DNA of 64,000 nt from Dyadobacter endophyticus (GCF_014641595.1 NZ_BMIA01000002.1:124001-188000); one strand, 5' to 3'; counted from the stretch's first letter, positions 26,280-35,128 are shown. The notes: generated by a model from the sequence alone, not told the origin. A program made the numbers and translations.

Positions 26280-27314
26280 ATGACAAAAAAACTTAAAACC
26301 GGTGTGATCGGACTGGGCCGGATTGGCCAGATCCACCTTAGCAACCTTGTGCACCATATGCCTGACGCGGAAGTAATCATCGCCTCCGACCTCTCGCCTG
26401 CCGCACATGCATTCGCTCGTGACCTGGGAGTTCCGGAGGTCGTTACGGATGCTTATGACGTGATCAACCACCCCGATGTGGAAGCGGTGATCATTTGCTC
26501 TCCTACCCCTTTTCACGTGCCTTATACCGTGGCGGCGGCTGAAAAAGGGAAGCATATTTTCTGTGAAAAACCCCTTGATGTAACCCTGGAAGCCATCCAG
26601 GCAGCGGAAAAGGCAGTTTCTGACAACAATGTGAAGCTAATGCTCGGCTTTAACCGCCGGTTCGATGCCAACTTCAACAATGTAAGGCATCTGGTCGCAA
26701 ACGATAAGATCGGTGAGCCGCATATCCTGCGCATTACCAGCCGCGACCCGGCGCCGCCGCCAGTGGAATACCTGAAAGTTTCGGGCGGAATTTTCCTCGA
26801 CATGTCCATTCACGACTTCGATATGGCACGCTACATCGTAGGCAGCGAAGTGAAAGAGGTATTTGTGAAAGGCGATGCGCTAATTCACCCGGAGATTAAG
26901 GAATTCGGCGATATCGATACAGCTGTAATCGTGTTAACCTTCGAAAACGGCGCAATAGGCGTCATCGACAACAGCCGCAAGGCGGTGTACGGCTACGACC
27001 AGCGCCTGGAAATCTTTGGTTCGAAAGGAATGGCGAAAGCGGAAAACAATACAACGGACACCCTCATCCATTTCGACAGCAGTGGAGGCCACAGCTCGCT
27101 GCCACTGCATTTCTTCCTCGAAAGGTACGAAACAGCCTACCGCGTCTGCCTTAAAACGTTCATCGATTGCGTGTTGAAAGACACTCCGTCGCCTGTGGAT
27201 GCGCATGACGGCCTGATGGCAACCGCTATCGGTATCGCGGCCATGAAGTCACTCACCGAAGGCAGGAACGTGAAGCTGGACGAGGTGCTGCAATATGCGA
27301 CCGTTCAGGTGTAA
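26280..27314 (+). CDS. iolG: myo-Inositol 2-dehydrogenase
   Basis: 344 residues of the Gfo/Idh/MocA family, cytoplasmic (no signal peptide). Rossmann motif KTGVIGLGRIGQIHLSNL, conserved EKP motif in GKHIFCEKPLDVTLE, substrate-binding LMLGFNRRFDANF, and the active-site segment SGGIFLDMSIHDFDMARYI (Asp and His of the D-x3-H motif). The NAD-dependent enzyme oxidises myo-inositol to 2-keto-myo-inositol, the first step. The flanking iol genes make the specific assignment strong. It is separated from iolA by the palindromes and from the symporter by an 84-bp spacer with an inverted repeat. Confidence 0.94.
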   Translation: MTKKLKTGVIGLGRIGQIHLSNLVHHMPDAEVIIASDLSPAAHAFARDLGVPEVVTDAYDVINHPDVEAVIICSPTPFHVPYTVAAAEKGKHIFCEKPLDVTLEAIQAAEKAVSDNNVKLMLGFNRRFDANFNNVRHLVANDKIGEPHILRITSRDPAPPPVEYLKVSGGIFLDMSIHDFDMARYIVGSEVKEVFVKGDALIHPEIKEFGDIDTAVIVLTFENGAIGVIDNSRKAVYGYDQRLEIFGSKGMAKAENNTTDTLIHFDSSGGHSSLPLHFFLERYETAYRVCLKTFIDCVLKDTPSPVDAHDGLMATAIGIAAMKSLTEGRNVKLDEVLQYATVQV

Positions 27315-27318
27315 GCAG

Positions 27319-27363
27319 GAACTGTTTAAAAATTCATAAGTTTGAGCCTTCTACAAACAGTTC
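27319..27363. repeat. Inverted repeat between iolG and the symporter gene
   Basis: GAACTGTTT (27319-27327) and its perfect complement AAACAGTTC (27355-27363) flank a 27-base loop. It starts four bases after the iolG stop. It could stabilise mRNA or act as a weak attenuator; there is no T-run immediately after it. Confidence 0.5.
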
Positions 27364-27398
27364 GAATCCCGATCTAACCAACTAACCCTTTTTCAAGA

Positions 27399-29009
27399 AT
27401 GTCCACAACCGGTCTGCAATCGCTGGATTATGTAGTTTTTTTCATCTATCTGATAGGCGTTTCCGCTTACGGTTACTGGATTTATAAAAAGAAAAGCTCG
27501 AAAGAGGTCAGTTCAACTGATTACTTCCTCGCAGAAGGCTCGCTGACGTTCTGGGCGATCGGAGCTTCGATCATCGCCTCGAACATTTCTGCCGAGCACT
27601 TTATCGGGATGTCGGGGTCGGGATTTGCGATTGGCCTGGCCATTTCTTCGTACGAATGGATGGCTGCGGCTTCGCTCATCGTCGTGGCGTTGTTTATTCT
27701 GCCGGTGTATCTGAAAAACAAGATCTACACCATGCCGCAATTCTTGCGGCAGCGGTACAACCCGACGGTCGCGACGATCATGGCGGTTTTCTGGCTCTTA
27801 TTATATGTGTTTGTGAACCTGACATCGATCTTGTACCTCGGTGCGCTCGCACTGGAAGTGACGGCGGGGCTGGATTTCAATTACGGTATCGTGGGCCTGG
27901 GGATTTTCGCGGTTGTGATTACGATCGGCGGGATGAAAGTGATCGGATATACGGATGTCGTACAGGTAATTGTGCTTGTACTCGGGGGCTTGGCGACTAC
28001 TTACCTTGCATTGGACCTTGTATCACAGCATTTCAACCGGCCGGGCCTTTTTAACGCGCTCGCATTGCTGAAAGAGCAAGCCGATTCGCATTTCCATATG
28101 ATCCTGCCGAAAGATAACCCGTTCTATAAAGACCTGCCGGGATTATCGGTGATCATCGGCGCAATGTGGATCAATAACCTGGCCTATTTCGGTTGTAACC
28201 AGTATATTATCCAGCGCAGCCTCGGAGCCAGTTTGCCCACCGCCCGTAAAGGCATCCTTTTCGCTGCATTGCTCAAACTGCTCATCCCGATTATCGTGGT
28301 TATTCCGGGCATTGCCGCATTTGTTTTATACCAAAATGGCATGTTCCAACAGGAAATGCTCGACGGCGGTGTAGTGAAACCTGATCACGCTTATCCGGTT
28401 CTGCTCAATTTATTACCTGCCGGATTAAAAGGAATGGCATTTGCGGCGCTTACAGCTGCCATAGTTGCCTCGCTTGCTGGTAAAGCAAACAGTATCTCAA
28501 CGATATTTACATTAGACATTTATAAACAGTACATTGCCCCGCACGCCTCAGAACGCCAGCTCGTACGCATAGGCCGCTACACGATCTACGTCGCGATGGG
28601 TATCGGTATTCTCATCGCCCCGCAGCTCCGCGTGCTCGACCAGGCCTACCAGTTCATTCAGGAATACAGCAGCTTTATTACCCCGGGTGTATTTGCGATA
28701 TTCATTCTCGGTATGTTCTGGAAAAGGACCACATCGGCCGCTGCATTAACGGCTGCATTGCTGACGATCCCACTCTCGACGGCCGGCAAGTTTTTGTATC
28801 CCGAAGTCCCGTTCCTCGACCGGATGGGCTACATTTTCCTGATCCTCTGTGCCGTTATCGCCGCCATTTCCCTTGCCGATCCAAAAAGCGGAAACAATCC
28901 GAAGAGTCTCGATATCGAGGCTTCGATGTTCCAGCCCGGCAAGAGCTTTGTGGTAGGCTCGGTGCTGATATGCGGTGTGCTGGCAGCTTTATACACGATA
29001 TTCTGGTAA
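27399..29009 (+). CDS. Sodium/solute symporter (SSS family), probable inositol importer
   Basis: 536 residues with about 13-14 transmembrane helices. SSS/SGLT-type motifs: SSTDYFLAEGSLTFWAIGAS at the first helices, ASNISAEHFIGMSGSGFAIG (Na+-site region), YEWMAAASLIVVALFILPVY, and the SGLT signature region (GMAFAALTAAIVASLAGKAN with SISTIFTLDIYK). Inner membrane, Na+-coupled uptake of sugars or polyols. Relatives include the vertebrate myo-inositol transporter SMIT, and its place between iolG and iolJ makes inositol the likely substrate (inference). This replaces the IolT/IolF MFS importers of Bacillus. Confidence 0.9.
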   Translation: MSTTGLQSLDYVVFFIYLIGVSAYGYWIYKKKSSKEVSSTDYFLAEGSLTFWAIGASIIASNISAEHFIGMSGSGFAIGLAISSYEWMAAASLIVVALFILPVYLKNKIYTMPQFLRQRYNPTVATIMAVFWLLLYVFVNLTSILYLGALALEVTAGLDFNYGIVGLGIFAVVITIGGMKVIGYTDVVQVIVLVLGGLATTYLALDLVSQHFNRPGLFNALALLKEQADSHFHMILPKDNPFYKDLPGLSVIIGAMWINNLAYFGCNQYIIQRSLGASLPTARKGILFAALLKLLIPIIVVIPGIAAFVLYQNGMFQQEMLDGGVVKPDHAYPVLLNLLPAGLKGMAFAALTAAIVASLAGKANSISTIFTLDIYKQYIAPHASERQLVRIGRYTIYVAMGIGILIAPQLRVLDQAYQFIQEYSSFITPGVFAIFILGMFWKRTTSAAALTAALLTIPLSTAGKFLYPEVPFLDRMGYIFLILCAVIAAISLADPKSGNNPKSLDIEASMFQPGKSFVVGSVLICGVLAALYTIFW

Positions 29010-29017
29010 CCATTCCA

Positions 29018-29989
29018 ATGCTACTGACAACTCGCCAACTCTTTGATAAATGCTATGGCCGCTATGCGATACCGGCTGTGAATGTGTTTTTCATGGAAGA
29101 AATCCATGGACTTTTCGCTGCTGCCCAAGAAGCTGATGCGCCATTTATCGTACAAACAACGCCCTTTGCACGCGATTATGCCAACGCAGACATGCTCCTG
29201 TCCATGATAGGCGCTGCGGCGCGCATTTACCCGCGGGTTACGTATGCGATCCATATGGACCATGGTTACGAAGAACATATTTTCGACGCCATCGGAAAAG
29301 GCGGCTATACTTCCGTGATGATCGATGCCTCGCACGACAGTTTTGAAAAAAATGTAGCCCGTACCAAAGCCGTGGTGACTGCCGCGCATGCCAAAGGGAT
29401 GAGCGTGGAAGCCGAGCTCGGCGTACTGGCCGGGGTGGAAGACGACCTGACGGTGGATGCGGCTCATTCATTTTATACCAATCCACAGCAAGTCGAGGAT
29501 TTTGTGAAAGCCACAGATTGCGACAGCCTGGCCATTGCGGTAGGAACCAGCCACGGAGCCTATAAATTTTCGGGCGGGCAAGGGTTACAATTTCATATTC
29601 TCGAAGAAATCCAGCAGCGCCTGCCAGGCTTCCCGCTCGTACTGCATGGTGGCTCGAATGTGGTTCCCGAAGTGATCGAACGCATTAACGCAGCCGGCGG
29701 CCAATTGAAAACCGATGCCAAAGGCGTACAGGAAGAAGAGGTAAAGAGAGCGATCCCGCTGGGTATTTGCAAGATCAACATTGCTACCGACACCCGGCTG
29801 CTTTGGACGATGGTGAACCGGGAGTTCTTTCGCGACCGCCCCGACGAATTTGCCCCAACAACCCCGGGGAAGATTTTTATGGAGGAATACAAAAAATTTA
29901 TGCTGAAAAAGTTCGAACTGTTTGGTTGCACGGGCAAGGCGATCGACTTCAGCACCTTATCAGCTGACTCTGTTTCGAACAGTAAATAA
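29018..29989 (+). CDS. iolJ: Class II aldolase, probable 6-phospho-5-dehydro-2-deoxy-D-gluconate aldolase
   Basis: 323 residues from the ATG at 29018 (MLLTTRQLFDKCYGRYAIPA); the frame extends to 28970 but that part overlaps the symporter gene. Class II FBA motifs: AIHMDHGYEEHIFDAIGKGG (Zn His and catalytic Asp), SVMIDASHDSFEKNV, GMSVEAELGVLAG, AVGTSHGAYKF, PLVLHGGSNV (Zn His) and CKINIATDTRLLW. Cleaves the IolC product to DHAP and malonate semialdehyde. The operon context separates it from glycolytic FbaA. It is longer than Bacillus IolJ (about 290) and carries a C-terminal tail with FELFGCTGKA. Confidence 0.92.
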   Translation: MLLTTRQLFDKCYGRYAIPAVNVFFMEEIHGLFAAAQEADAPFIVQTTPFARDYANADMLLSMIGAAARIYPRVTYAIHMDHGYEEHIFDAIGKGGYTSVMIDASHDSFEKNVARTKAVVTAAHAKGMSVEAELGVLAGVEDDLTVDAAHSFYTNPQQVEDFVKATDCDSLAIAVGTSHGAYKFSGGQGLQFHILEEIQQRLPGFPLVLHGGSNVVPEVIERINAAGGQLKTDAKGVQEEEVKRAIPLGICKINIATDTRLLWTMVNREFFRDRPDEFAPTTPGKIFMEEYKKFMLKKFELFGCTGKAIDFSTLSADSVSNSK

Positions 29990-29997
29990 TCAAAGAC

Positions 29998-31863
29998 ATG
30001 ACAAGACGACTCACGGTGGCGCAGGCTACCATCATGTTTCTAAAAAATCAATACATCGAGCGCGACGGCGTTGAGGAGCCCTATTTTGGCGGTTGCTTCG
30101 GCATTTTCGGGCACGGTAATGTGGCAGGACTTGGCCAGGCGTTGCAAGAAAACCCGGATTTCCGGTATTACCAATGCCGAAACGAGCAATCGATGGTGCA
30201 TACTGCGGTGGCTTATGCCAAGGTCAAAAACCGGCTGGGCGCATTCGTTTGTACGACGTCGATCGGTCCGGGTGCTACCAATATGATCACCGGCGCCGCA
30301 TTGGCGACCATTAACCGGTTACCTGTGCTGCTTCTGCCGGGCGATATCTTCGCTACCCGTGAGCCTAACCCGGTTTTGCAGCAGCTCGAAAGTGCTTCTA
30401 CACAAGATATTTCAGTAAATGACTGTTTCAAACCGGTTTCCAAATACTGGGACCGTATTAACCGGCCGGAACAACTCATTTACTCGCTCCCCGAAGTTAT
30501 GCGCGTACTCACCTCACAGGCGGAGATGGGCGCTGTAACGCTTTCGATGCCGCAGGATGTGCAGACGCACGCTTACGATTTTCCTGAATCATTATTCCAA
30601 AAACGTGTGTGGCATGTAGGCCGCCCCCGCCCGGATCTTGTAACATTACAAAAAGCGGCGGAGTGGATCAAAGCAGCTAAAAATCCCGTAATCGTGGCAG
30701 GCGGCGGGGCAATTTACAGCGGCGCATCCGAAACGCTCCACGAATTTGCTTCAAAAACGGGCATTCCGGTCGGCGAAACTTTCGCCGGCAAAGGAGCGGT
30801 GCGCTATGATGCGCCTTACAGCATTGGCGGTCTCGGGGCGACCGGTACAAAATATGCAATTGATGTTGCCAACCAGGCCGACCTCGTCATCGGAATCGGA
30901 ACGCGATACAGCGATTTTACAACGGCCTCCAAGTCGATCTTCAAAAACCCGGATGTCCGTTTTGTCAATATTAATATCAGCGAATTTGATGCCTTCAAAC
31001 ACGCTGCCTTGCCGGTGATCGGGGATGCGAAGGCAGTATTGGAGGAACTGGCCGGACTTTTGGATAACCATGAAGTTGCGCCGGACTACCGCCAGCATAT
31101 TGCCGGCATCAACAAGGCCTGGGACGACGAGGTAACGCAAATCTACGCAGAAGGCAACAGCACAGTCCCTCCGATCGACCAGGCGGTGGTGATCGGTACG
31201 CTAAACAGCTTTATGGACGACCGCGATGTGATGATCAATGCATCGGGCAGTGCTCCCGGCGATCTGCACAAACTCTGGCGTGCCACCGACCCGAAAAACT
31301 TCCACCTCGAATACGGCTTCTCCTGCATGGGCTACGAGATTGCCGCGGGCCTTGGTGCCAAAATTGCCGATCCAACGCGTGAAGTATATGTGCTCTGCGG
31401 TGACGGCGGTTATTTAATGAATAACCATGAGATCGTCACTGCGATCCAGGAGGGCGTCCGCTTTACGATCCTGCTTTTAAACAACAACGGCTACGCGAGT
31501 ATCGGCGGGCTATCTGAAAGCATTGGTAGCGAGCGATTTGGTACCATGTACAAATACCGGGAAAATGAAACGGGCCAGCTATCGGGTGGATTCCTACCGG
31601 TGGACCTTGCCAAAAATGCCGAAAGCCTCGGCGCAAACGTCATTCGTGCTACCGACCGCCAATCGCTGGAAAATGCATTGGCACAAGCCAAAACTGCTGA
31701 TCGCACCACCGTCATTTACATTGAAACAAGCCTGTACCGCACCGTGAAGGGCTACCACGCATGGTGGGAGGTGCCTGTGGCAGAGGTGTCGACCTCCGCA
31801 TCAGTGCATAAGGCATTTGAAACTTATCGCGAGAACAAAAAAACACAACGTATTTTCTTATAG
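29998..31863 (+). CDS. iolD: 3D-(3,5/4)-trihydroxycyclohexane-1,2-dione hydrolase (ThDP-dependent)
   Basis: 621 residues. ThDP-enzyme architecture: N-terminal PYR domain with GCFGIFGHGNVAGLGQAL, the cofactor-activating Glu in QCRNEQSMVHTAVAYAK, and VCTTSIGPGATNMITGAALA; a central Rossmann-like domain (NPVIVAGGGAIYSGA, DLVIGIGTRYSDF); and a C-terminal PP domain with the ThDP/Mg motif CGDGGYLMNNHEIVTA followed by LLNNNGYASIGGLSES. Opens the ring of diketo-inositol to 5-deoxy-glucuronate, the third step. Begins 8 bp after iolJ. A purine/pyrimidine inverted repeat follows before iolE. Confidence 0.95.
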   Translation: MTRRLTVAQATIMFLKNQYIERDGVEEPYFGGCFGIFGHGNVAGLGQALQENPDFRYYQCRNEQSMVHTAVAYAKVKNRLGAFVCTTSIGPGATNMITGAALATINRLPVLLLPGDIFATREPNPVLQQLESASTQDISVNDCFKPVSKYWDRINRPEQLIYSLPEVMRVLTSQAEMGAVTLSMPQDVQTHAYDFPESLFQKRVWHVGRPRPDLVTLQKAAEWIKAAKNPVIVAGGGAIYSGASETLHEFASKTGIPVGETFAGKGAVRYDAPYSIGGLGATGTKYAIDVANQADLVIGIGTRYSDFTTASKSIFKNPDVRFVNINISEFDAFKHAALPVIGDAKAVLEELAGLLDNHEVAPDYRQHIAGINKAWDDEVTQIYAEGNSTVPPIDQAVVIGTLNSFMDDRDVMINASGSAPGDLHKLWRATDPKNFHLEYGFSCMGYEIAAGLGAKIADPTREVYVLCGDGGYLMNNHEIVTAIQEGVRFTILLLNNNGYASIGGLSESIGSERFGTMYKYRENETGQLSGGFLPVDLAKNAESLGANVIRATDRQSLENALAQAKTADRTTVIYIETSLYRTVKGYHAWWEVPVAEVSTSASVHKAFETYRENKKTQRIFL

Positions 31864-31960
31864 GGATGAAAGGGAGGAAGGAGAGAAGGGAGGAAAGGAA
31901 AAAGTTTAGCCCCCTTCCTCCCTCCTCCCCTTCTTCCCTTTTCTCCCTTCAATCCCTTTC
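31863..31960. repeat. Homopurine/homopyrimidine inverted repeat between iolD and iolE
   Basis: Starting at the iolD stop codon, 31863-31904 is almost purely G/A (blocks AAGGGAG, GAAGGAG, AGAAGGG, AGGAAAG) and 31910-31960 is almost purely C/T, ending in CAATCCCTTTC. The two halves are imperfect reverse complements, so a long G:C/A:T hairpin can form in the mRNA. It stops just before iolE. Roughly heptameric sub-blocks recall the GACCNNN elements elsewhere in the window. Confidence 0.75.
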
Positions 31961-31966
31961 AAAAAA

Positions 31967-32869
31967 ATGAACTTCGAAAACATCAAACTGGGCGTTGCTC
32001 CTATTAACTGGACCAACGACGATATGCCGGAGCTCGGCGGCGAGAATACATTTGAGCAATGCGTGAGCGAAATGGCACTGGCCGGATTTACGGGTTGCGA
32101 GGTGGGCAACAAGTTTCCCCGCGATACCAATGTGTTGAAAAAAGCATTGGAACTTCGCGGGTTGCAGATTTGCAACCAGTGGAACAGCTATGAGCTGACG
32201 ACCAAATCCTTCGCCGAAAACCGCGAAAATTTCAGCAAACTGCTCGATTTCCTGGAAATTATGGGTGCGAAAGTCATTGGCGGCGGTGAAACCGGGAATA
32301 GCTGCCAGGGAAAAATGGATGTACCTGTATTTGAAGGTAAGGGAATGCTGAACACCAAGGATGAATGGGACAGCTTCACCTTCGGCCTCAACGAATTGGG
32401 CAAAATCGCCAGCGACCGTGGTATGAAACTGGCTTTTCATCACCATATGGGCACTTGCATTCAAACTATCGAAGAGACAGACCGGCTGCTCAACGAAACA
32501 AACCCCGACCACGTGTATCTCAATTACGACTGCGGGCATTTCCACTTTGCAGGTGAAGACCCCGTGGCCGCATTGCAGAAATACATTGGCCGCACGGCTC
32601 ATATTCACCTGAAAGACGTGCGTCCGAACGTGCTGCAACGTGTGCACGACGAGCGTCTGAGCTTCCTGACGGCCGTCAAAAACGGCGTATTCACCGTACC
32701 CGGCGATTCTGAGGGCTGTATTGATTTCCCATCACTTTTCGCCATCATCAAAGAAAGCAACTACGCCGGCTGGATCGTCCTCGAAGCAGAACAAGACCCT
32801 GCCAAAGCGAACCCGCTGGAATACGCGATTATCGCGAGGAATTTTTTCAGAGGATTAACGGGGATTTAA
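31967..32869 (+). CDS. iolE: myo-Inosose-2 dehydratase
   Basis: 300 residues, a xylose-isomerase-like TIM barrel. IolE-specific segments: IKLGVAPINWTNDDMPELGG near the N-terminus, MALAGFTGCEVGNKFPRD, GAKVIGGGETGNSCQG, MKLAFHHHMGTCIQT, YLNYDCGHFHFAGEDP, HIHLKDVRPNVL and GWIVLEAEQDPAKANPLEY, which hold the metal-binding Glu, Asp and His residues. Dehydrates 2-keto-myo-inositol to the diketone, the second step. Last gene of the operon; its stop codon overlaps the end of the convergent broken toxin gene. Confidence 0.95.
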   Translation: MNFENIKLGVAPINWTNDDMPELGGENTFEQCVSEMALAGFTGCEVGNKFPRDTNVLKKALELRGLQICNQWNSYELTTKSFAENRENFSKLLDFLEIMGAKVIGGGETGNSCQGKMDVPVFEGKGMLNTKDEWDSFTFGLNELGKIASDRGMKLAFHHHMGTCIQTIEETDRLLNETNPDHVYLNYDCGHFHFAGEDPVAALQKYIGRTAHIHLKDVRPNVLQRVHDERLSFLTAVKNGVFTVPGDSEGCIDFPSLFAIIKESNYAGWIVLEAEQDPAKANPLEYAIIARNFFRGLTGI

Positions 32870-33203
32870 GCACCCATTCCATTGTAAATCGCCATTGGTC
32901 CGGCAGGTAGTTTTGGATTTTTCAGAACCCGCCGAATCAATGGCGAAAGTTTTGTTAGTTCAAAATAGGTATTGCTTGGCATATTCAGGATCAGAACTGT
33001 AATAGTTGAAATAGAAAAATTCTGTTGATACCGGATGTTTTTGTCAAATGTCAGTAGAACCCGGAATCCCGCAGTGTTTGCCAGAGAAAGCAACGCAAAG
33101 TCCTTCAAACCATTCTAACCCATTTCCCTCACCGTACGAACTTTGTGTTCTGGGGATCCTGCTTTAATCTTTTGGGCAAATTTTCATCCAGTAACAGCTT
33201 CAA
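32866..33203 (-). pseudogene. Broken DUF5615-type (PIN-like) toxin gene
   Basis: A TTG at 33203, overlapping the antitoxin end, opens KLLLDENLPKRLKQD, the standard N-terminus of DUF5615 PIN-like proteins. The frame is lost near 33145-33155, where the +1-type continuation PEHKVRTVREMG takes over. A TAG at 33117-33115 then interrupts the expected WNG motif (G-stop-NGLKDFALLSLA). The rest is intact family sequence: GFRVLLTFDKNIRYQQN, ISTITVLILNMPSN and LSPLIRRVLKN. So there is one frameshift and one nonsense change against the family pattern. The product is probably inactive, leaving an orphan antitoxin. Convergent with iolE and overlapping its stop by a few bases. Confidence 0.75.
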
Positions 33204-33426
33204 ACAACTGCTCGATGTGCTTCGATGACAGTAGCTTGTTCGCTGCTTCGAGTAACGCTACCGCTTGATCCCTCGTAACAGACGGGAAGTCATCCAGAAA
33301 ATCATCGAGCGACACACCTGCTTCAAGGTGATCGAAAAGCGAGTCGATAGACACCCTGGTGCCGCTGAAAACGGGCTGCCCACTCAATATCTCCGGGTCG
33401 ATCGTGACAATCTCATTGATTCCCAT
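33184..33426 (-). CDS. DUF433 antitoxin
   Basis: 80 residues from the ATG at 33426 (MGINEIVTIDPEILSGQPVF); ATGs at 33444 and 33516 are possible but less family-like. The core TIDPEILSGQPVFSGTRVSI and the C-terminal FLDDFPSVTRDQAVALLEAA define the DUF433 winged-helix antitoxin family, normally encoded directly before a DUF5615 PIN-like toxin. Here the 3' end overlaps the start of the disrupted partner. It likely still binds its own promoter (inference). Confidence 0.88.
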   Translation of the reverse strand: MGINEIVTIDPEILSGQPVFSGTRVSIDSLFDHLEAGVSLDDFLDDFPSVTRDQAVALLEAANKLLSSKHIEQLFEAVTG

Positions 33427-33619
33427 ATTCTTTTTACGTTCCATCTTGAAAAAGGTAACGACGTTGTAGTAACAAATTAGCAAATTTTTCGCGTTAAGCA
33501 TTCCCGCCACCGCCACATTTCCCTCCCTGCCAACGTAACAGCATTATATTACCGAGTAACCAATATTGAAATACGGCCTATGGCAAATCAGTTTACGCTT
33601 TACTTTTAAACTGAACACT

Positions 33620-35071
33620 ATGTTAAATTTCAAACGATTATATCTTCTCTATGTCCTGATCTTTGCGGTGGTGGCGGTGGGTTGTAAGGACAAGGACGTC
33701 GCCCCGGCCGTCCAAACCCTCGATTCTACCACCACGGCGGATAATCCCGATATTAACAGCTGGCTTTACGACGTCATGGACGACGCCTATTTCTGGTACA
33801 AAAACCTTCCGGCCAAAACCAGCCTCGACAACAGCATTGATCCGCATGACTATTTTGAAAAACTGGTATACCAGCGTGCTACTGTCGACCGTTTTTCGGC
33901 GGTTACCGACGATATCGATGCATTGCAGGACGAGTTCGATGGTATCAGCAAGATTTTCGGGATCAGCTATTCGCTGTCTTTTACTGATAACGGCAAGTCC
34001 AACATTGCCGCTTTCCTGAATTACGTGGTCAAGGGCAGCCCGGCCGAAATTGCGGGGCTAAAACGCGGTGATATTCTCATGAAAGTAAATGGGACACAGC
34101 TCACTTCGACCAACTACACATCACTCCTTAGTGGTAACGAAACCGCCACATTCACGTTGGGAGAACTTTCCGGTTCGGCTATTGTGGCAGGTAGCAAGAC
34201 TGTTACTATGACCAAGGCACAGGTAAGCGAAGACCCCGTCCTGTTCTCGACAGTCATTTCAAAGCCAGCTTTGGGAAAAACGGTTGGTTACCTGGTTTAT
34301 ACCCAGTTTGTACCTGGAACCGACACGGATAAGTCGAAATATGACAATGAATTGCGCCAGGTCTTTGCGGATTTCAAAAGCAAGGGAGTGAATGAGCTCG
34401 TACTCGATTTGCGGTTTAATCCGGGAGGTTATCTCAGTTCGGCCGAAACGCTCGCGTCGCTGATCGGCCCGGGTGTTTCGAGTTCCAAAGTATTTTACAA
34501 AGAACAATGGAACGACAAATACACCGCCTACTGGCAAAAAACGCAAGGGGCCGGTGCATTGAATTACACCTTTCTGAACGAGCCGAATAATATCGGTGGA
34601 AATTTAAGTCGGGTATTCGTGCTGACGTCCAATGGGACGGCATCTGCCAGTGAGTTGGTAATCAATGGCTTGAAGCCCTATACGAGTGTGATCAGGATCG
34701 GGGAGCATACTGCCGGCAAAAATTTATTCGGTCAGCTGATCAGCGATGACCAGAAACGTTGGAAATGGGGTGTTTACATCATGCTGGGTCAAACTGCCAA
34801 TGCTAATGGCGAATCTGACTACGGCACTATAAACGGCATGACGCCCGATTATGAAGTCGAGGATTCGACCGTGCCCTATCTGCCTTTTGGTGATGAAAAT
34901 GAAACACTGCTCCGCAAGGCATTGGACGTCATGGGCATTCCGGCCCCGGACGGCCAGCGCCTGGCTGCGACCACGAGCGTCGAGACGTTCCGCAAAATGC
35001 TTCACGACGACCTTCAAACGAAAGAAAACCGCATGATCCGCCGCGGAAACGTAAGAGCAATCCCTCAATAA
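33620..35071 (+). CDS. S41-family (C-terminal processing type) protease lipoprotein
   Basis: 483 residues from the ATG at 33620, a lipoprotein signal (MLNFKRLYLLYVLIFAVVAV, then GCKDKD with lipid Cys at 22). An N-terminal helical region (NSWLYDVMDDAYFWYKNLP) is followed by a PDZ domain at about 125-205 (VVKGSPAEIAGLKRGDILMK). The S41 domain has GVNELVLDLRFNPGGYLSSA and the nucleophile motif LTSNGTASASELVINGLKP (Ser after TA). The catalytic Lys would be in EHTAGKNLFGQ. Predicted periplasmic-side or surface-anchored serine protease. A hairpin terminator follows. Confidence 0.9.
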   Translation: MLNFKRLYLLYVLIFAVVAVGCKDKDVAPAVQTLDSTTTADNPDINSWLYDVMDDAYFWYKNLPAKTSLDNSIDPHDYFEKLVYQRATVDRFSAVTDDIDALQDEFDGISKIFGISYSLSFTDNGKSNIAAFLNYVVKGSPAEIAGLKRGDILMKVNGTQLTSTNYTSLLSGNETATFTLGELSGSAIVAGSKTVTMTKAQVSEDPVLFSTVISKPALGKTVGYLVYTQFVPGTDTDKSKYDNELRQVFADFKSKGVNELVLDLRFNPGGYLSSAETLASLIGPGVSSSKVFYKEQWNDKYTAYWQKTQGAGALNYTFLNEPNNIGGNLSRVFVLTSNGTASASELVINGLKPYTSVIRIGEHTAGKNLFGQLISDDQKRWKWGVYIMLGQTANANGESDYGTINGMTPDYEVEDSTVPYLPFGDENETLLRKALDVMGIPAPDGQRLAATTSVETFRKMLHDDLQTKENRMIRRGNVRAIPQ

Positions 35072-35094
35072 CTCTCACATACATATGGTTGTCT

Positions 35095-35128
35095 GGACCG
35101 GGCCTGCATTTGCGGGCCCGGTCCGTTT
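35095..35128 (+). terminator. GC-rich terminator after the S41 protease gene
   Basis: A 13-bp stem GGACCGGGCCTGC / GCGGGCCCGGTCC (one mismatch) with loop ATTT, followed by GTTTC. Stable stem but short T-run. Confidence 0.6.
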
